Below are positions 12,346 through 20,837 of a stretch of 27,014 bases of DNA, in pieces (the first letter of the stretch is position 1; each line of letters opens with the position of its first letter). The position numbers and the translations under genes were made by a program. The notes beneath the pieces are model-generated. The model was not told the DNA's origin, did no database searches, and saw only the letters and a list, made by a program, of their open reading frames with translations. Source of the stretch: Spyradomonas excrementavium. GTDB taxonomy: Bacteria; Cyanobacteriota; Vampirovibrionia; Gastranaerophilales; Gastranaerophilaceae. The stretch covers positions 1 to 27,014 of the forward strand of contig DVOA01000012.1 in the NCBI GenBank assembly GCA_018714005.1, written 5' to 3'.

Positions 12346-14190
12346 TTATTTCTTAATGTAAATTTCTTCAAGATTGTGCGTAACGCCGCCAAGCTCCGTG
12401 GGGTGGATGTTTCCGAACTTTTTGCGAATTGCGGTTATCCTGATGGGCGAATAAAGATAAATCATGGGCTTCATGTCATAAATCAGCTGCTGATACTCCT
12501 CATAAAGCGCACGGCGCCTGTCAAAATCCAATTCCACTGCCGCTTTGTCAAAAATTTCATTAAGCCTGCGCTCCCATGCAAAAATATTCTTATTATCACT
12601 TTCAGAATGCCTCATGTTGAACAAATGAAGCGAACCGTTGGATTGCCAGACATTTTTTCCGCTGTATGGCTCCAGAGGATTGCCCGTAAAGCCCATAATC
12701 ACAACATCCCAATCAAGAGTGTTCGTCAGACGGTTCACAAGCGTGTTGAACTCAACTGGCTTGAAATTCACGCTCATACCGAGGTCTTCCAAATCCTGTT
12801 TAACCATAACGCCCAGAGATTCTCGCTCAGTGTTCCCTGCATTTGTGTAAAGGTCAAATTCCACCCTGTTTCCGTCTTTGTCAAAAAGCTTGTTGTTTTT
12901 ATCCCAGTAAAATCCTGATTTTTTAAGTAGTTCACGGGCTTTTTCAACATCTTGCGGATGACCTTTGGCAACTTTTTCGTTCAAATAAATCGAAGAAAGC
13001 GCCTCGGGCGTGAAAAGCGGCGCCCCAACGCCATTCGCAACGTTAAAAACCATATTTTCACGGTCAATCGCATAATCAACCGCACTTCTGAAATTTATAT
13101 CCCCGAACCACTTTTGTTTAATGGGATTTACGTAATATTTTCCCTTGTCATTCTTGCGGGTGTTGAGATTGAACCCGAAATACATCGTGCCCGTATCCGG
13201 CCCGAGATTGTAGATTTTGTAATCGGAATTTTTCTCTTTTTCCTTAAAAATCGACACATTTGCCCCGCGAAGCGACACTACATCGAGCTCTTTTGACTTA
13301 AATTTCAAAAGCTCATTATTCAAATCGCCCACAATCAAGATAATATATTTGTCCAAATAAGGCAGCCGCTGCCCTTTTTCATCAATCATCGCATAATTCG
13401 GATTTCGCTCATACACAATGCGCTGCGCAGGCACATATTCCTTGAGTTTGAACGCCCCGCTCACAACAAAATCCTCCGGCGGGGTTGATGGCCCCCAGAA
13501 AGAATCAAAAGCGCGTTTACCCTTGTCAGAAACAGGTTTGAGCACATGTTTCGGGGCAACCGGCACGCTAATTTGCCGCAAAAAAGGTGAAAACGGCTTT
13601 GGCGTGACGAATTTCACGGTATATTTATCAATTTTCGTCACTTTCGGCAACTCACCGTCAATATACATCGCGTCACGCGTGCTCGTGTTTCCGTAACCGC
13701 CAAAAACCAGCGTATTCCAGGTATATTCGACGTCATCAGCGGTGATTTCTTTTCCGTCCGACCATTTCAGCCCTTTTCTAAGAGTTATCAAATAAGTTTT
13801 TTTGTCCGGCATTGTTTTAATGGTTTTTGCCAGCCTCGGGATGACTTCACCGGTATAAGGGTCAGTTGTAACAAGGCTTTCAAACATTATATCGCTTGCA
13901 ACGCTTGAAGTTGCATCTTTTGAATTCCATGAGTTGAAAGTTTTCGGCCCCTCGCCGATAGTGCTGACGACCATTGTCCCGCCGTACTTTCCGGCAGGGC
14001 TTCTGGAAAGCAGAAAATCGGTTCCGTCAATGGTTTTCAGCTCAACAGGTTTTGGGGTAAAAGAATCCTCTTGATTTTGGGTGGATTTTACCGCAGTTTT
14101 ATCTGCTTCGGGCTTATCCGCGCGGATACAGCTCGCAAGCACTATGACAACAAATAGGATTACAGTAATTAGCAGTGTTCTTTTTTTCAT
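12346..14190 (-). CDS. Oligopeptide/dipeptide-type ABC transporter substrate-binding lipoprotein
   Basis: A 614-residue family 5 (SBP_bac_5) solute-binding protein. Residues 1-20 are a lipoprotein signal with lipobox LAS-C21, so the mature protein is probably held in a membrane by its lipidated Cys. The family core runs from about residue 110 to 520: DPYTGEVIPRLAKT, LRKGLKWSDGKEITADDV (the typical signature), DINFRSAVDYAIDRENMV, and LGMSVNFKPVEFNTLVNRL. It would collect peptides or similar solutes for an ABC importer. No permease or ATPase gene is next to it, so the transporter partners must be elsewhere. There is no clear Shine-Dalgarno before ATG 14190. Substrate cannot be told from sequence. 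Confidence 0.88.
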   Translation of the reverse strand: MKKRTLLITVILFVVIVLASCIRADKPEADKTAVKSTQNQEDSFTPKPVELKTIDGTDFLLSRSPAGKYGGTMVVSTIGEGPKTFNSWNSKDATSSVASDIMFESLVTTDPYTGEVIPRLAKTIKTMPDKKTYLITLRKGLKWSDGKEITADDVEYTWNTLVFGGYGNTSTRDAMYIDGELPKVTKIDKYTVKFVTPKPFSPFLRQISVPVAPKHVLKPVSDKGKRAFDSFWGPSTPPEDFVVSGAFKLKEYVPAQRIVYERNPNYAMIDEKGQRLPYLDKYIILIVGDLNNELLKFKSKELDVVSLRGANVSIFKEKEKNSDYKIYNLGPDTGTMYFGFNLNTRKNDKGKYYVNPIKQKWFGDINFRSAVDYAIDRENMVFNVANGVGAPLFTPEALSSIYLNEKVAKGHPQDVEKARELLKKSGFYWDKNNKLFDKDGNRVEFDLYTNAGNTERESLGVMVKQDLEDLGMSVNFKPVEFNTLVNRLTNTLDWDVVIMGFTGNPLEPYSGKNVWQSNGSLHLFNMRHSESDNKNIFAWERRLNEIFDKAAVELDFDRRRALYEEYQQLIYDMKPMIYLYSPIRITAIRKKFGNIHPTELGGVTHNLEEIYIKK

Positions 14191-14274
14191 AATAATAAAT
14201 TAGCATAAATTTTAGCAAACGAACACAACCCGAATGAACTACTGCTTTTTCCTACCAGAAATTGATGAAAAAGC

Positions 14275-15495
14275 TTAAATTCCCAGCTCTTTCAAAATCC
14301 CGTTCAGAGCAATCTTCACATGCGCATAATTCAAGCCGCCCTGCATGTATGCAGCGTAAGGCGGGCGCATCGGGCCGTCAGCGGAGAGCTCAATCGTTGA
14401 CCCCTCAATAAAACTTCCGCCTGCCATAATCAATTTATCATCATAACCGGGCACCTCATCCGGAATCGGCGTCAAATAAGACTCAACCGGCGAATAATAC
14501 TGCAAAGCCTTACAAAAAGCCATCAACGGCCCGGGTGCACCGAATTTTATTGTTTGAATCAGGTCACATCTGGGTTCCTCGGGCTTTGGTGTTGACACAA
14601 AACCGATATCCTCAAACACCTGAGAGGCAAGAATAGAGCCTTTCACGGCCTCTGCCACAATCGAGGGTGCCATAAACAGCCCCTGATAAATCAATCGCAG
14701 CTGATTGAGCATAGCACCGCCCTCAGCGCCGATTCCGGGGGCGGTTAGGCGCATTGCAGCCTGCTCAACATACTCTTTTTTACCGGCAATATAACCGCCA
14801 GCCTCAACAATCCCTCCGCCCGGGTTTTTTATCAAAGAACCGGCAATCAAATCCGCTCCTATTTCAAGGGGTTCCTGCTCCTCGACGAATTCGCAGTAGC
14901 AGTTGTCAATAAAGCAGATACAATCGGGATTTTTGGATTTTACAATATCAATAACCTTTTTTGTGGTCGCAATATCCAGTGATTTTCGCAGGGAATAGCC
15001 GCGCGAGCGCTGGATTGTGACCATATTTACGGATTTGTCGATTTTCTTTTCCAAAAGCTCAAAATCCACATAAGTTTCGTCTTTCAATGGAATTTCCTCA
15101 TACAAAACCCCATGCCCCATCAAAGAAGCCCGTTTATTTCCTCTTGTGCCGATAACTTCTTCCATTGTGTCATAAGGCGTTCCGACAACGGAAACAAGTT
15201 TTTCCCCGTACCTCAAATTCCCGAACAAAGCGCAAGCAATCGCATGCGTGCCTGAAACAAAATGATTTCTGACAACAGCGGCTTCGGTTTTGAAAACCTC
15301 AGCAAAAACATTGTCCAGAGCCTCCCGCCCCATATCGTCATGCCCGTATCCGCTGACCGACGCAAAGTGTTCAAGCCCGATTTTGTACTTTTGAAAAGCG
15401 TTCAGGACTTTTTCCTGATTATATTCTTTGATTTTATCAACTCTTTTAAACTGCGCAGCAACTTTCGCTTCCGCCGCCTCAATTATTTCATTCAT
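14275..15495 (-). CDS. Methionine gamma-lyase family PLP enzyme (aluminum resistance protein family)
   Basis: I start at ATG 15495 (406 residues), since GAGGG lies about 10 bases before it; a TTG at 15501 is less likely. The protein follows the PF06838 pattern along its length: YGHDDMGREALDNVFAEVF, the NHFVSGTHAIACALFGNLR segment, the VVGTPYDTMEEVIG loop, CFIDNCYCEF (Asp for the PLP ring nitrogen), GSLIKNPGGG with the PLP lysine (Lys223), and the C-terminal MRPPYAAYMQGGL. Members are PLP-dependent C-S lyase-like enzymes whose physiological substrate is not firmly known; the old name refers to aluminum tolerance. It stands alone on the minus strand between the lipoprotein and rml genes. Confidence 0.9.
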   Translation of the reverse strand: MNEIIEAAEAKVAAQFKRVDKIKEYNQEKVLNAFQKYKIGLEHFASVSGYGHDDMGREALDNVFAEVFKTEAAVVRNHFVSGTHAIACALFGNLRYGEKLVSVVGTPYDTMEEVIGTRGNKRASLMGHGVLYEEIPLKDETYVDFELLEKKIDKSVNMVTIQRSRGYSLRKSLDIATTKKVIDIVKSKNPDCICFIDNCYCEFVEEQEPLEIGADLIAGSLIKNPGGGIVEAGGYIAGKKEYVEQAAMRLTAPGIGAEGGAMLNQLRLIYQGLFMAPSIVAEAVKGSILASQVFEDIGFVSTPKPEEPRCDLIQTIKFGAPGPLMAFCKALQYYSPVESYLTPIPDEVPGYDDKLIMAGGSFIEGSTIELSADGPMRPPYAAYMQGGLNYAHVKIALNGILKELGI

Positions 15496-15595
15496 GTTCA
15501 AATTCCCTCTCTAAAAACATCATACCAGAAACAAACCCGCCCCTGTACTAAGAAAAGCAAGTGATTTGAACAAAAAACATTTCCAAATATCCAAA

Positions 15596-15716
15596 GCAGA
15601 AAGCAGGGAGGCTTCTTTTCCGTTCCGATTCCCCCGGCATGCAATGTTGTTTTACTTAATTCCCGCTTTTCGAGCCTCCTCCATAGTCACTCCAAAGAAG
15701 CCTCCCTGCTTTCTGC
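15596..15716. repeat. Intergenic element with perfect 23-base terminal inverted repeats
   Basis: GCAGAAAGCAGGGAGGCTTC plus TTT at 15596-15618 is the exact reverse complement of 15694-15716. The 121-base span between and including the arms carries no gene. An inner segment (GTCACTCCAAAGAA) recurs near 25588 upstream of nifJ and purD. The form is that of a MITE or of a large hairpin repeat. Confidence 0.75.
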
Positions 15717-15750
15717 GCCAAAACTCAACAAAACCAGCCCTCACCCCCGC

Positions 15751-15770
15751 CCCTCTCCCATCGGAGAGGG
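15751..15770 (-). terminator. Hairpin downstream of the rml operon
   Basis: CCCTCTCC pairs perfectly with GGAGAGGG across a 4-base loop. It begins 13 bases beyond the rmlA stop codon. There is no T-run on the minus strand, so it may slow or protect the transcript end rather than act as a full intrinsic terminator. Confidence 0.4.
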
Positions 15771-15783
15771 TGAATGACAGGCT

Positions 15784-16659
15784 TTATTCGGTTATTCGCA
15801 AAATATATTGATAATAGTTGCTGTTTTTGTATTTTGCGGCATTCTCGCGGATAGTTTCTTTGTCAATAAAGCCCATGCGCCACGCAACTTCTTCAAGACA
15901 GGCAATTTTTATGCCCTGATTGTTCTCAATCGTCTGAACATAAGAGCTTGCCTGCAAAAGCGCGTCATGAGTACCGGTGTCAAGCCATGCAAAGCCTCTG
16001 CCGAGCACTTCAACATGCAAATTGTCATTTTTGAGATAAATATTGTTCAAATCAGTAATCTCAAGCTCCCCGCGGGCCGATGGTTTCAAGGATTTTGCGT
16101 ATTCAACGACTTTGTTATCATAAAAATACAAACCTGTTACTGCGTAGTTGGATTTCGGGTTTTTCGGCTTTTCTTCGATTGAAAGCGCCTTTTTATTTTC
16201 ATCAAAATCAACAACGCCGAATCTTTCAGGGTCTTTTACCTGATAAGCAAAGACAGTCGCCCCGTCGCCGCGCTCAGAAGCGTTTTTAAGAATGCTTGAA
16301 AAGCCCATGCCGTAAAAAATATTGTCCCCGAGCACAAGTGCGGCATTATCATCGCCAATGAACTTTTCTCCGATAATAAAAGCCTGCGCAAGCCCGTCAG
16401 GAGAGGGCTGAACAGCGTATTCAAAATGAACACCGAGATTTGAGCCGTCACCGAGCAGTTTTTCAAACTTCGGAGTGTCTTCGGGCGTCGAAATAATAAG
16501 AATATCACGGATTCCTGCCAGCATAAGCACAGAAACAGGGTGATAAATCATCGGTTTGTCATAAACAGGCAAAAGCTGCTTGGAAACAGTCATTGTAGAG
16601 GGATACAGACGTGTGCCGGAACCGCCGGCAAGCACAATACCTTTAGTTTTTTTAGTCAT
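15784..16659 (-). CDS. rmlA: Glucose-1-phosphate thymidylyltransferase
   Basis: A 291-residue enzyme, the normal length for short-type RmlA. It joins dTTP and glucose 1-phosphate to make dTDP-glucose, the first step toward dTDP-L-rhamnose. The nucleotide-binding signature GGSGTRLYP (12-20) with Lys27 (SKQLLP) is intact, as are the LGDNIFYG motif with metal-binding Asp112, the EEKPKNPKSNYAVTGLYFYD segment, and the WLDTGTHDAL motif. It is the last gene of the operon and overlaps the rmlD end by 8 bases (ATGACTAA), which suggests translational coupling. In the pathway its product acts first although its gene is last. Confidence 0.95.
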   Translation of the reverse strand: MTKKTKGIVLAGGSGTRLYPSTMTVSKQLLPVYDKPMIYHPVSVLMLAGIRDILIISTPEDTPKFEKLLGDGSNLGVHFEYAVQPSPDGLAQAFIIGEKFIGDDNAALVLGDNIFYGMGFSSILKNASERGDGATVFAYQVKDPERFGVVDFDENKKALSIEEKPKNPKSNYAVTGLYFYDNKVVEYAKSLKPSARGELEITDLNNIYLKNDNLHVEVLGRGFAWLDTGTHDALLQASSYVQTIENNQGIKIACLEEVAWRMGFIDKETIRENAAKYKNSNYYQYILRITE

Positions 16660-17482
16660 CTTCGCGTAATTCCATATATTGTTTTAGTGATACTTTCCAA
16701 TCAGGGCAGATTCCGTCATTTTCCATGACAGAATACGCAGGGCGCTTGGCCGGTCTGGGAAATTCTGCCGTAGTTACGGGGAGAACGGGTGTTTTTACTC
16801 CCGCAAGCTTAAAAATTTCCTTTGTAAAGCCGTACCAGCTTGTTTTTCCGCTTCCGCAAATGTGATAAATTCCATATTCCGCTTCTTCATCGAGCAGACC
16901 GATAATTGCGTCAGCCAGCGCAACTGTCCACGTGGGGCAGCCGATTTGGTCATCGACGACACGGACTTCGGGCATTTTTTTCGACAATGCAATCATTGTT
17001 TCCACAAAATTCTTTCCATGGTGCCCGTAAAGCCAGCTTGTGCGGGTTATATAGTACTTTTTGCAATGTTTTTGTACGGCCTCTTCGCCTTTTAGCTTTG
17101 CAAGCCCGTAATTGTCCACAGGATTGGTTTTATCGCCGGGTTTGTAAGGAGTTTTTGCATTTCCGTCAAAAACATAATCCGTGCTGATATAAACCATCGG
17201 AATATCAGCTTTTGCAGCAGCAATTGCAACATTTTCCGTGCCTTTTTCGTTAATCAAAAGCGCAGTATCAAAATCCTCTTCTGCTTTGTCAACATTCGTG
17301 TATGCAGCGCAATGGATTACAAAATCAGGCTTTTGCGCCTCAAAAACAGCCAGAACTTTTCCGGAATCGGTAATATCCATCGAATCCGCATCAGTTTCGA
17401 TTACTTCATAGCCGTCATCCTCAAGCATAGGGCACAAATCCTGCCCCAGCATGCCTTTTGCGCCTGTAACAAGAACTTTCAT
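16652..17482 (-). CDS. rmlD: dTDP-4-dehydrorhamnose reductase
   Basis: A 276-residue extended short-chain dehydrogenase that uses NAD(P)H to reduce dTDP-4-keto-L-rhamnose to dTDP-L-rhamnose, the last step of the pathway. The Rossmann motif TGAKGMLGQDL starts at residue 6; YISTDYVFDG holds the active-site Thr101/Asp102, and Tyr125-x3-Lys129 (NYGLAKLKGE) gives the catalytic pair. The C-terminal RPAYSVMENDGI matches the RP.NS.L.. signature of RmlD. Its ATG overlaps the rmlB stop (TAATG) and its end overlaps rmlA, so the operon is tightly packed. Confidence 0.95.
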   Translation of the reverse strand: MKVLVTGAKGMLGQDLCPMLEDDGYEVIETDADSMDITDSGKVLAVFEAQKPDFVIHCAAYTNVDKAEEDFDTALLINEKGTENVAIAAAKADIPMVYISTDYVFDGNAKTPYKPGDKTNPVDNYGLAKLKGEEAVQKHCKKYYITRTSWLYGHHGKNFVETMIALSKKMPEVRVVDDQIGCPTWTVALADAIIGLLDEEAEYGIYHICGSGKTSWYGFTKEIFKLAGVKTPVLPVTTAEFPRPAKRPAYSVMENDGICPDWKVSLKQYMELREDD

Positions 17483-18462
17483 TAAACAGCAGCTGCCTTT
17501 CTTGCTTCAATGTGCTCAATCCAATCCTGATTTTTCAAATACCAGTCGATTGTAAGCTTTATGCCCTCTTCAAAAGTAACCGACGGCGACCAGCCGAGCT
17601 CTTTTTGGATTTTTGAACTGTCAATTGCGTATCTTCTGTCGTGTCCGAGGCGGTCTTCGACGTATTTAATTGAGCTTTCGTCCTTGCCAAGCTCTTTTAT
17701 CAACAGTTTTGTGATTTCAATGTTGGCTTTTTCGTTGTTTCCGCCGATATTGTAAACCTCGCCGACGCGCCCTTTGTGCAGAACCGTATCAATCGCCGCG
17801 CAATGGTCATAAACATACAACCAGTCACGCACATTCATGCCATCGCCGTAGACAGGAACCTGTTTTCCGTTCAAAAGGTTGGAAATAAAGAGCGGAATGA
17901 GCTTTTCAGGGTACTGATAAGGCCCGTAGTTGTTTGAGCATCGAGTTGTCAAAACGGGCATTTTGTAAGTTTCATAATAAGCTCTCACAAGCAAGTCCGC
18001 ACCGGTTTTTGACGCAGAATAGGGGCTGTTCGGGGCAAGCGGGGTTTCTTCCGTAAAATAACCGGTTTTGCCGAGGGTTCCGTAGACTTCATCCGTCGAA
18101 ACCTGCAAATATCTGTCAATTTTAAACTCTTTGGCGTTCTGCAAAAGGTTCAAAGTTCCCTGAATGTTAGTTTCTACAAAGATTTCAGGGCCGGTTATGC
18201 TTCTGTCAACATGAGATTCGGCAGCAAAGTTTACACATGCGTCAACTTCAGCCATAAGTTCGCGTACAAGCTTTTTGTCGCAGATATTTCCATGCACAAA
18301 TTTGTAATTCGGGTTGTTTTCAACATCTTTCAGGTTCTCAAGGTTCCCTGCATAAGTAAGAGCGTCAAGGTTTATCACCTTGTAATCGGGATATTTGTTC
18401 AAAATGTGCCTTACAAAACAGTTTCCGATAAATCCGGCGCCGCCGGTAACCAATAATCTCAT
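17482..18462 (-). CDS. rmlB: dTDP-glucose 4,6-dehydratase
   Basis: I chose ATG 18462 (MRLLVTGGAGFIG; 326 residues) since AGAGGT lies just upstream; a GTG at 18468 would sit on that site. The enzyme oxidises, dehydrates and re-reduces dTDP-glucose to dTDP-4-keto-6-deoxyglucose, using bound NAD+. GGAGFIG (7-13) binds NAD+; the Thr123-Asp124-Glu125 triplet in STDEVYG is the hallmark of 4,6-dehydratases; Tyr148-x3-Lys152 (YSASK) is the SDR pair. The usual RSCSNNYGPYQYPEKL motif appears here as TTRCSNNYGPYQ. Length is slightly below the 350 or so of enterobacterial RmlB. Confidence 0.95.
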   Translation of the reverse strand: MRLLVTGGAGFIGNCFVRHILNKYPDYKVINLDALTYAGNLENLKDVENNPNYKFVHGNICDKKLVRELMAEVDACVNFAAESHVDRSITGPEIFVETNIQGTLNLLQNAKEFKIDRYLQVSTDEVYGTLGKTGYFTEETPLAPNSPYSASKTGADLLVRAYYETYKMPVLTTRCSNNYGPYQYPEKLIPLFISNLLNGKQVPVYGDGMNVRDWLYVYDHCAAIDTVLHKGRVGEVYNIGGNNEKANIEITKLLIKELGKDESSIKYVEDRLGHDRRYAIDSSKIQKELGWSPSVTFEEGIKLTIDWYLKNQDWIEHIEARKAAAV

Positions 18463-18471
18463 ATTCACCTC

Positions 18472-19023
18472 TTAAAAATTATTATCTGCATCTTTTAACA
18501 AAGGATGTTTTGAATCCTTTTCCGAAATAACCGGATTTGTGTCCAAATCCCACTCAATACCTATTTCCGGGTCATTCCACATAATCCCGCGGTCGTTTTC
18601 AGGGGAATATTCATCCGAGGATTTGTAACAAATCTCTGCAACATCCGACCTTACGCAAAATCCATGCGCAAATCCCGCCGGAATATAAAGCATTTTTTTG
18701 TTTTCTTCCGTAAGCTCGACGCCAACCCATTTTCCGTAGGTTTTTGAGCCTTTTCTGATGTCAACGGCAACGTCAAAAATTGCGCCTTTAATACATCTTA
18801 CGATTTTAGCCTGAGCTTTGGGGGCTTTCTGGTAATGAAGCCCGCGCAAAACGCCTTTTGAGGATTTTGAATGGTTATCTTGAACAAAATCGTCCTTTAT
18901 TCCGTTATTAATAAAGTCAGAGCGTTTATATGTTTCCATAAAAAAGCCTCTGTCATCATTAAAAGCACTGGGAGTAATCACAATGACATCATCAATAGCG
19001 GTTTTCTCAAAACTAAACGGCAT
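18472..19023 (-). CDS. rmlC: dTDP-4-dehydrorhamnose 3,5-epimerase
   Basis: I chose ATG 19023 (183 residues) with GAGGG upstream; a TTG at 19035 is unlikely. The protein is a cupin that epimerises C3 and C5 of dTDP-4-keto-6-deoxyglucose. Key residues are in place: DRGFFMETY, VLRGLHYQ with catalytic His63, Lys73, the FDVAVDIRKGS strand, IPAGFAHGF, and Tyr133/Tyr139 (ICYKSSDEYSP). The WNDPEIGIEW element is typical of true RmlC. It is the first gene of the operon, 9 bases ahead of rmlB, and is preceded by an extended -10 promoter. Confidence 0.95.
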   Translation of the reverse strand: MPFSFEKTAIDDVIVITPSAFNDDRGFFMETYKRSDFINNGIKDDFVQDNHSKSSKGVLRGLHYQKAPKAQAKIVRCIKGAIFDVAVDIRKGSKTYGKWVGVELTEENKKMLYIPAGFAHGFCVRSDVAEICYKSSDEYSPENDRGIMWNDPEIGIEWDLDTNPVISEKDSKHPLLKDADNNF

Positions 19024-19053
19024 TTTCCCTCTCAAATTCCTATTTTTTACTAA

Positions 19054-19062
19054 ATTATATCA
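19054..19062 (-). promoter_or_regulatory. Extended -10 promoter of the rml operon
   Basis: On the minus strand the bases read TGATATAAT, an exact extended -10 element, about 30 bases before the rmlC start. No strong -35 box is found at 16-18 bases, as expected for extended -10 promoters. Confidence 0.55.
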
Positions 19063-19106
19063 CAAGACCTATAACAATTTAGCACAAAAAGGCTTTAAAT
19101 AATGAA

Positions 19107-19136
19107 TTGTAACAAAATATTTAATTATGCTATAAT
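19107..19136 (+). promoter_or_regulatory. Promoter of the Lys/Gln-rich secreted protein gene
   Basis: TTGTAA at 19107-19112, an 18-base spacer and TATAAT at 19131-19136, with TG one base upstream of the -10 box. It lies 26 bases before ATG 19163 and is divergent from the rmlC promoter. Confidence 0.6.
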
Positions 19137-19162
19137 TACACTATCAAAAAGGAGGATTTACA

Positions 19163-19564
19163 ATGAAAAAACTTTCAGCAATCGCTATCGCAGCAGCATT
19201 TGTTCTTACTTCGGCATGTTCATTTGCAGCAACATCTTCAAATACAACATGGGACCAAAAAGTACTCCAGAAAAGACAACAGCTTTTAGACAAACAAAAT
19301 GCTGCAATTAAAAAACAAGACGAAAAAATCAATGAATTAAACAAAAAATCAGAAGAAGCAAAAAAACAGCGCGAAGCTCAACAAAAAGCCCGCCAGGAAG
19401 CTTTGAAAAAACAGCAGGAAGAAATTAAAAAGAAACAGGATGCGCAAAAAGCGGCCATAAAAAAACAGCAGGAAGAAGCTAAAAAAAGACAGGAAGCCCG
19501 CAAACAAAGCGCTGACAACCTGAAAAAAGACATGAAATCTATCAAAGATTCCTTCAAATTTTAA
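19163..19564 (+). CDS. Secreted Lys/Gln/Glu-rich coiled-coil protein
   Basis: A 133-residue protein with a very strong ribosome binding site (AAGGAGG) before ATG 19163. Residues 1-22 are a Sec signal peptide, with probable cleavage after SFA (the Cys at 19 does not fit a lipobox well). The mature part is almost entirely one charged helix made of KKQ, EEAKKRQ and QEALKKQQEE units, a continuous coiled coil. Its strong promoter and ribosome site suggest high expression. It precedes an OmpH/Skp-like gene and has a similar size and composition, so it may be a periplasmic chaperone-like or envelope-spacing protein. Low-complexity composition makes homology claims unreliable. Confidence 0.65.
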   Translation: MKKLSAIAIAAAFVLTSACSFAATSSNTTWDQKVLQKRQQLLDKQNAAIKKQDEKINELNKKSEEAKKQREAQQKARQEALKKQQEEIKKKQDAQKAAIKKQQEEAKKRQEARKQSADNLKKDMKSIKDSFKF

Positions 19565-19662
19565 TCAATTATAAATATTTTTAAACGATTTGCCCGATGT
19601 GGGAAATATGTTTAATATTTAATATGAATATTGATATTATTCTAAAAGAAAGAGAGACACAA

Positions 19663-20103
19663 ATGAAAAAATTCTTAGTAATTCTCGGATTGCTCGCAGT
19701 TTCAGCACCGGTATTCGCAGCTGACAAATACGCATCTGTAGATTTGGACAAAGTATTGAGAAGCTACAAAGAAACAGCTGACGCAACTGCTCAGTTCCAG
19801 AAAGAAGAAGCTGACATCAGAATTTTCGTTCTTGATGCACAGAAAAAAGTAGTTTCTGCAAAAACCGACGCAGAAAAGAAACTTCTTGAAGAAAAATACA
19901 ACAAAGAACTTCAGGGCAAAGTAGACGCGCTTCAGGCTAAAAAAGTTGAAGCTCTGAAAAAAATCGACGCAGCTGTAAAAGCACAAATCGACAAAATCGG
20001 CAAAACAGGCACTTATGCTTTGATTCTTCCGGCAAACAACACTTTGTACGGAACAGTTGATATCACTGATCAGATTATCAAAGGCTTAAACGCTGCAAAA
20101 TAG
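19663..20103 (+). CDS. OmpH/Skp-family periplasmic protein
   Basis: I start at ATG 19663 (146 residues), which opens a clear signal peptide MKKFLVILGLLAVSAPVFA cleaved before ADKYA. The mature part has the OmpH/Skp layout: a short N-terminal strand (YASVDLDKVLRSYKETADA), a long coiled coil (KKVVSAKTDAEKKLLEEKYN to KKIDAAVKAQIDKIGK), and a C-terminal strand pair (YALILPANNTLYGTVDITDQII). Skp trimers hold unfolded outer-membrane proteins in the periplasm, so its presence supports an outer membrane. It is followed by gmhA after 9 bases. Confidence 0.8.
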   Translation: MKKFLVILGLLAVSAPVFAADKYASVDLDKVLRSYKETADATAQFQKEEADIRIFVLDAQKKVVSAKTDAEKKLLEEKYNKELQGKVDALQAKKVEALKKIDAAVKAQIDKIGKTGTYALILPANNTLYGTVDITDQIIKGLNAAK

Positions 20104-20112
20104 TAATTGAAA

Positions 20113-20694
20113 ATGGATTTTATTAAAAATTACATTAAAAATTCTATTGATACAAAAAGAAACATCCTTGAAAACGAGAAAATCCTCTCAAAAATCAGGG
20201 ATGTTTCTCTTGTTATCGTAGATTCTTTGAAAAAAGGCGGAAAAGTTCTCATTTGCGGAAACGGAGGCAGCGCGGCAGATTCCCAGCACATCGCAGCAGA
20301 ATTCGTAAGCCGGTTTTATTTTGACCGTCCGGGTCTTCCTGCGATGGCGCTTACTGTGGATACATCGATTTTGACCGCAATCGGCAATGATTACGGCTAC
20401 GAAAAGACCTTTTCGCGGCAGGTTCAGGCTTGCGCAAACAAAGGCGACGTTCTCATCGGAATCTCGACCTCGGGTAGCTCTAAAAACGTTGTAAACGCAA
20501 TTTTAGAAGCCAAAAACAAAGGCGTTTACACTGTCGGGCTGACCGGAGAGAAAAAAGCCCTCATCTTTGACAACGCAGACGTAACAATCAACATCCCCTC
20601 CGCTGAAACGCCCATAATTCAGGAATCTCACATCATGGTTGGGCATATAATATGCGCTCTGGTCGAAAAAATGATGTTTTCCGGCGAAAATTAG
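20113..20694 (+). CDS. gmhA: Sedoheptulose-7-phosphate isomerase
   Basis: A 193-residue SIS-domain enzyme that turns sedoheptulose 7-phosphate into D-glycero-D-manno-heptose 7-phosphate, the first step of ADP-heptose synthesis for lipopolysaccharide core or other surface glycans. ATG 20113 is preferred over TTG 20107. The phosphate loop CGNGGSAADSQHIAAEF (49-64), the ISTSGSSKNV segment and the PSAETPIIQESHIMVGHII end are all present. Residues matching the metal and catalytic set of characterised GmhA are His59, Glu63, Gln170 and His178. It follows the Skp-like gene closely. Its stop overlaps the end of the convergent 47-residue gene. Confidence 0.9.
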   Translation: MDFIKNYIKNSIDTKRNILENEKILSKIRDVSLVIVDSLKKGGKVLICGNGGSAADSQHIAAEFVSRFYFDRPGLPAMALTVDTSILTAIGNDYGYEKTFSRQVQACANKGDVLIGISTSGSSKNVVNAILEAKNKGVYTVGLTGEKKALIFDNADVTINIPSAETPIIQESHIMVGHIICALVEKMMFSGEN

Positions 20695-20834
20695 TTGTTA
20701 TTTGACATGCAAAGCATGCTTTCTTTCACTGCTTCCGTGTACATATTGTCAAATTCATCAATACACTCATCCAGCACCTTAATCAGCTTTATTAAGTCAG
20801 ACTGGAGCTGAATATGAAAGTTTTCTCTGTCCAT
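20691..20834 (-). CDS. 47-residue conserved-looking small protein
   Basis: ATG 20834 opens 47 codons ending TAA at 20691-20693. The peptide starts MDRENFHIQLQSDLIKLIKV and continues LDECIDEFDNMYTEA, an amphipathic helix rich in Asp, Glu, Leu and Ile. AAGGA lies 8 bases before the ATG at ideal spacing, but is buried in a hairpin. It is read in the same direction as the matrixin-like gene 80 bases upstream and its 3' end overlaps that of gmhA by a few bases. I do not recognise a family. Regular heptad-like spacing and the ribosome site argue that it is real. Confidence 0.55.
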   Translation of the reverse strand: MDRENFHIQLQSDLIKLIKVLDECIDEFDNMYTEAVKESMLCMSNNN

Positions 20835-20837
20835 ACG

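Noticed and set aside
12304..12918. 204-codon plus-strand reading frame
   Set aside because: It lies opposite the substrate-binding lipoprotein gene, which has clear family motifs; this frame has no ribosome site or recognisable protein pattern.
15566..15811. 81-codon plus-strand frame
   Set aside because: It crosses the 23-base inverted-repeat element and the hairpin after rmlA, with no coding features.
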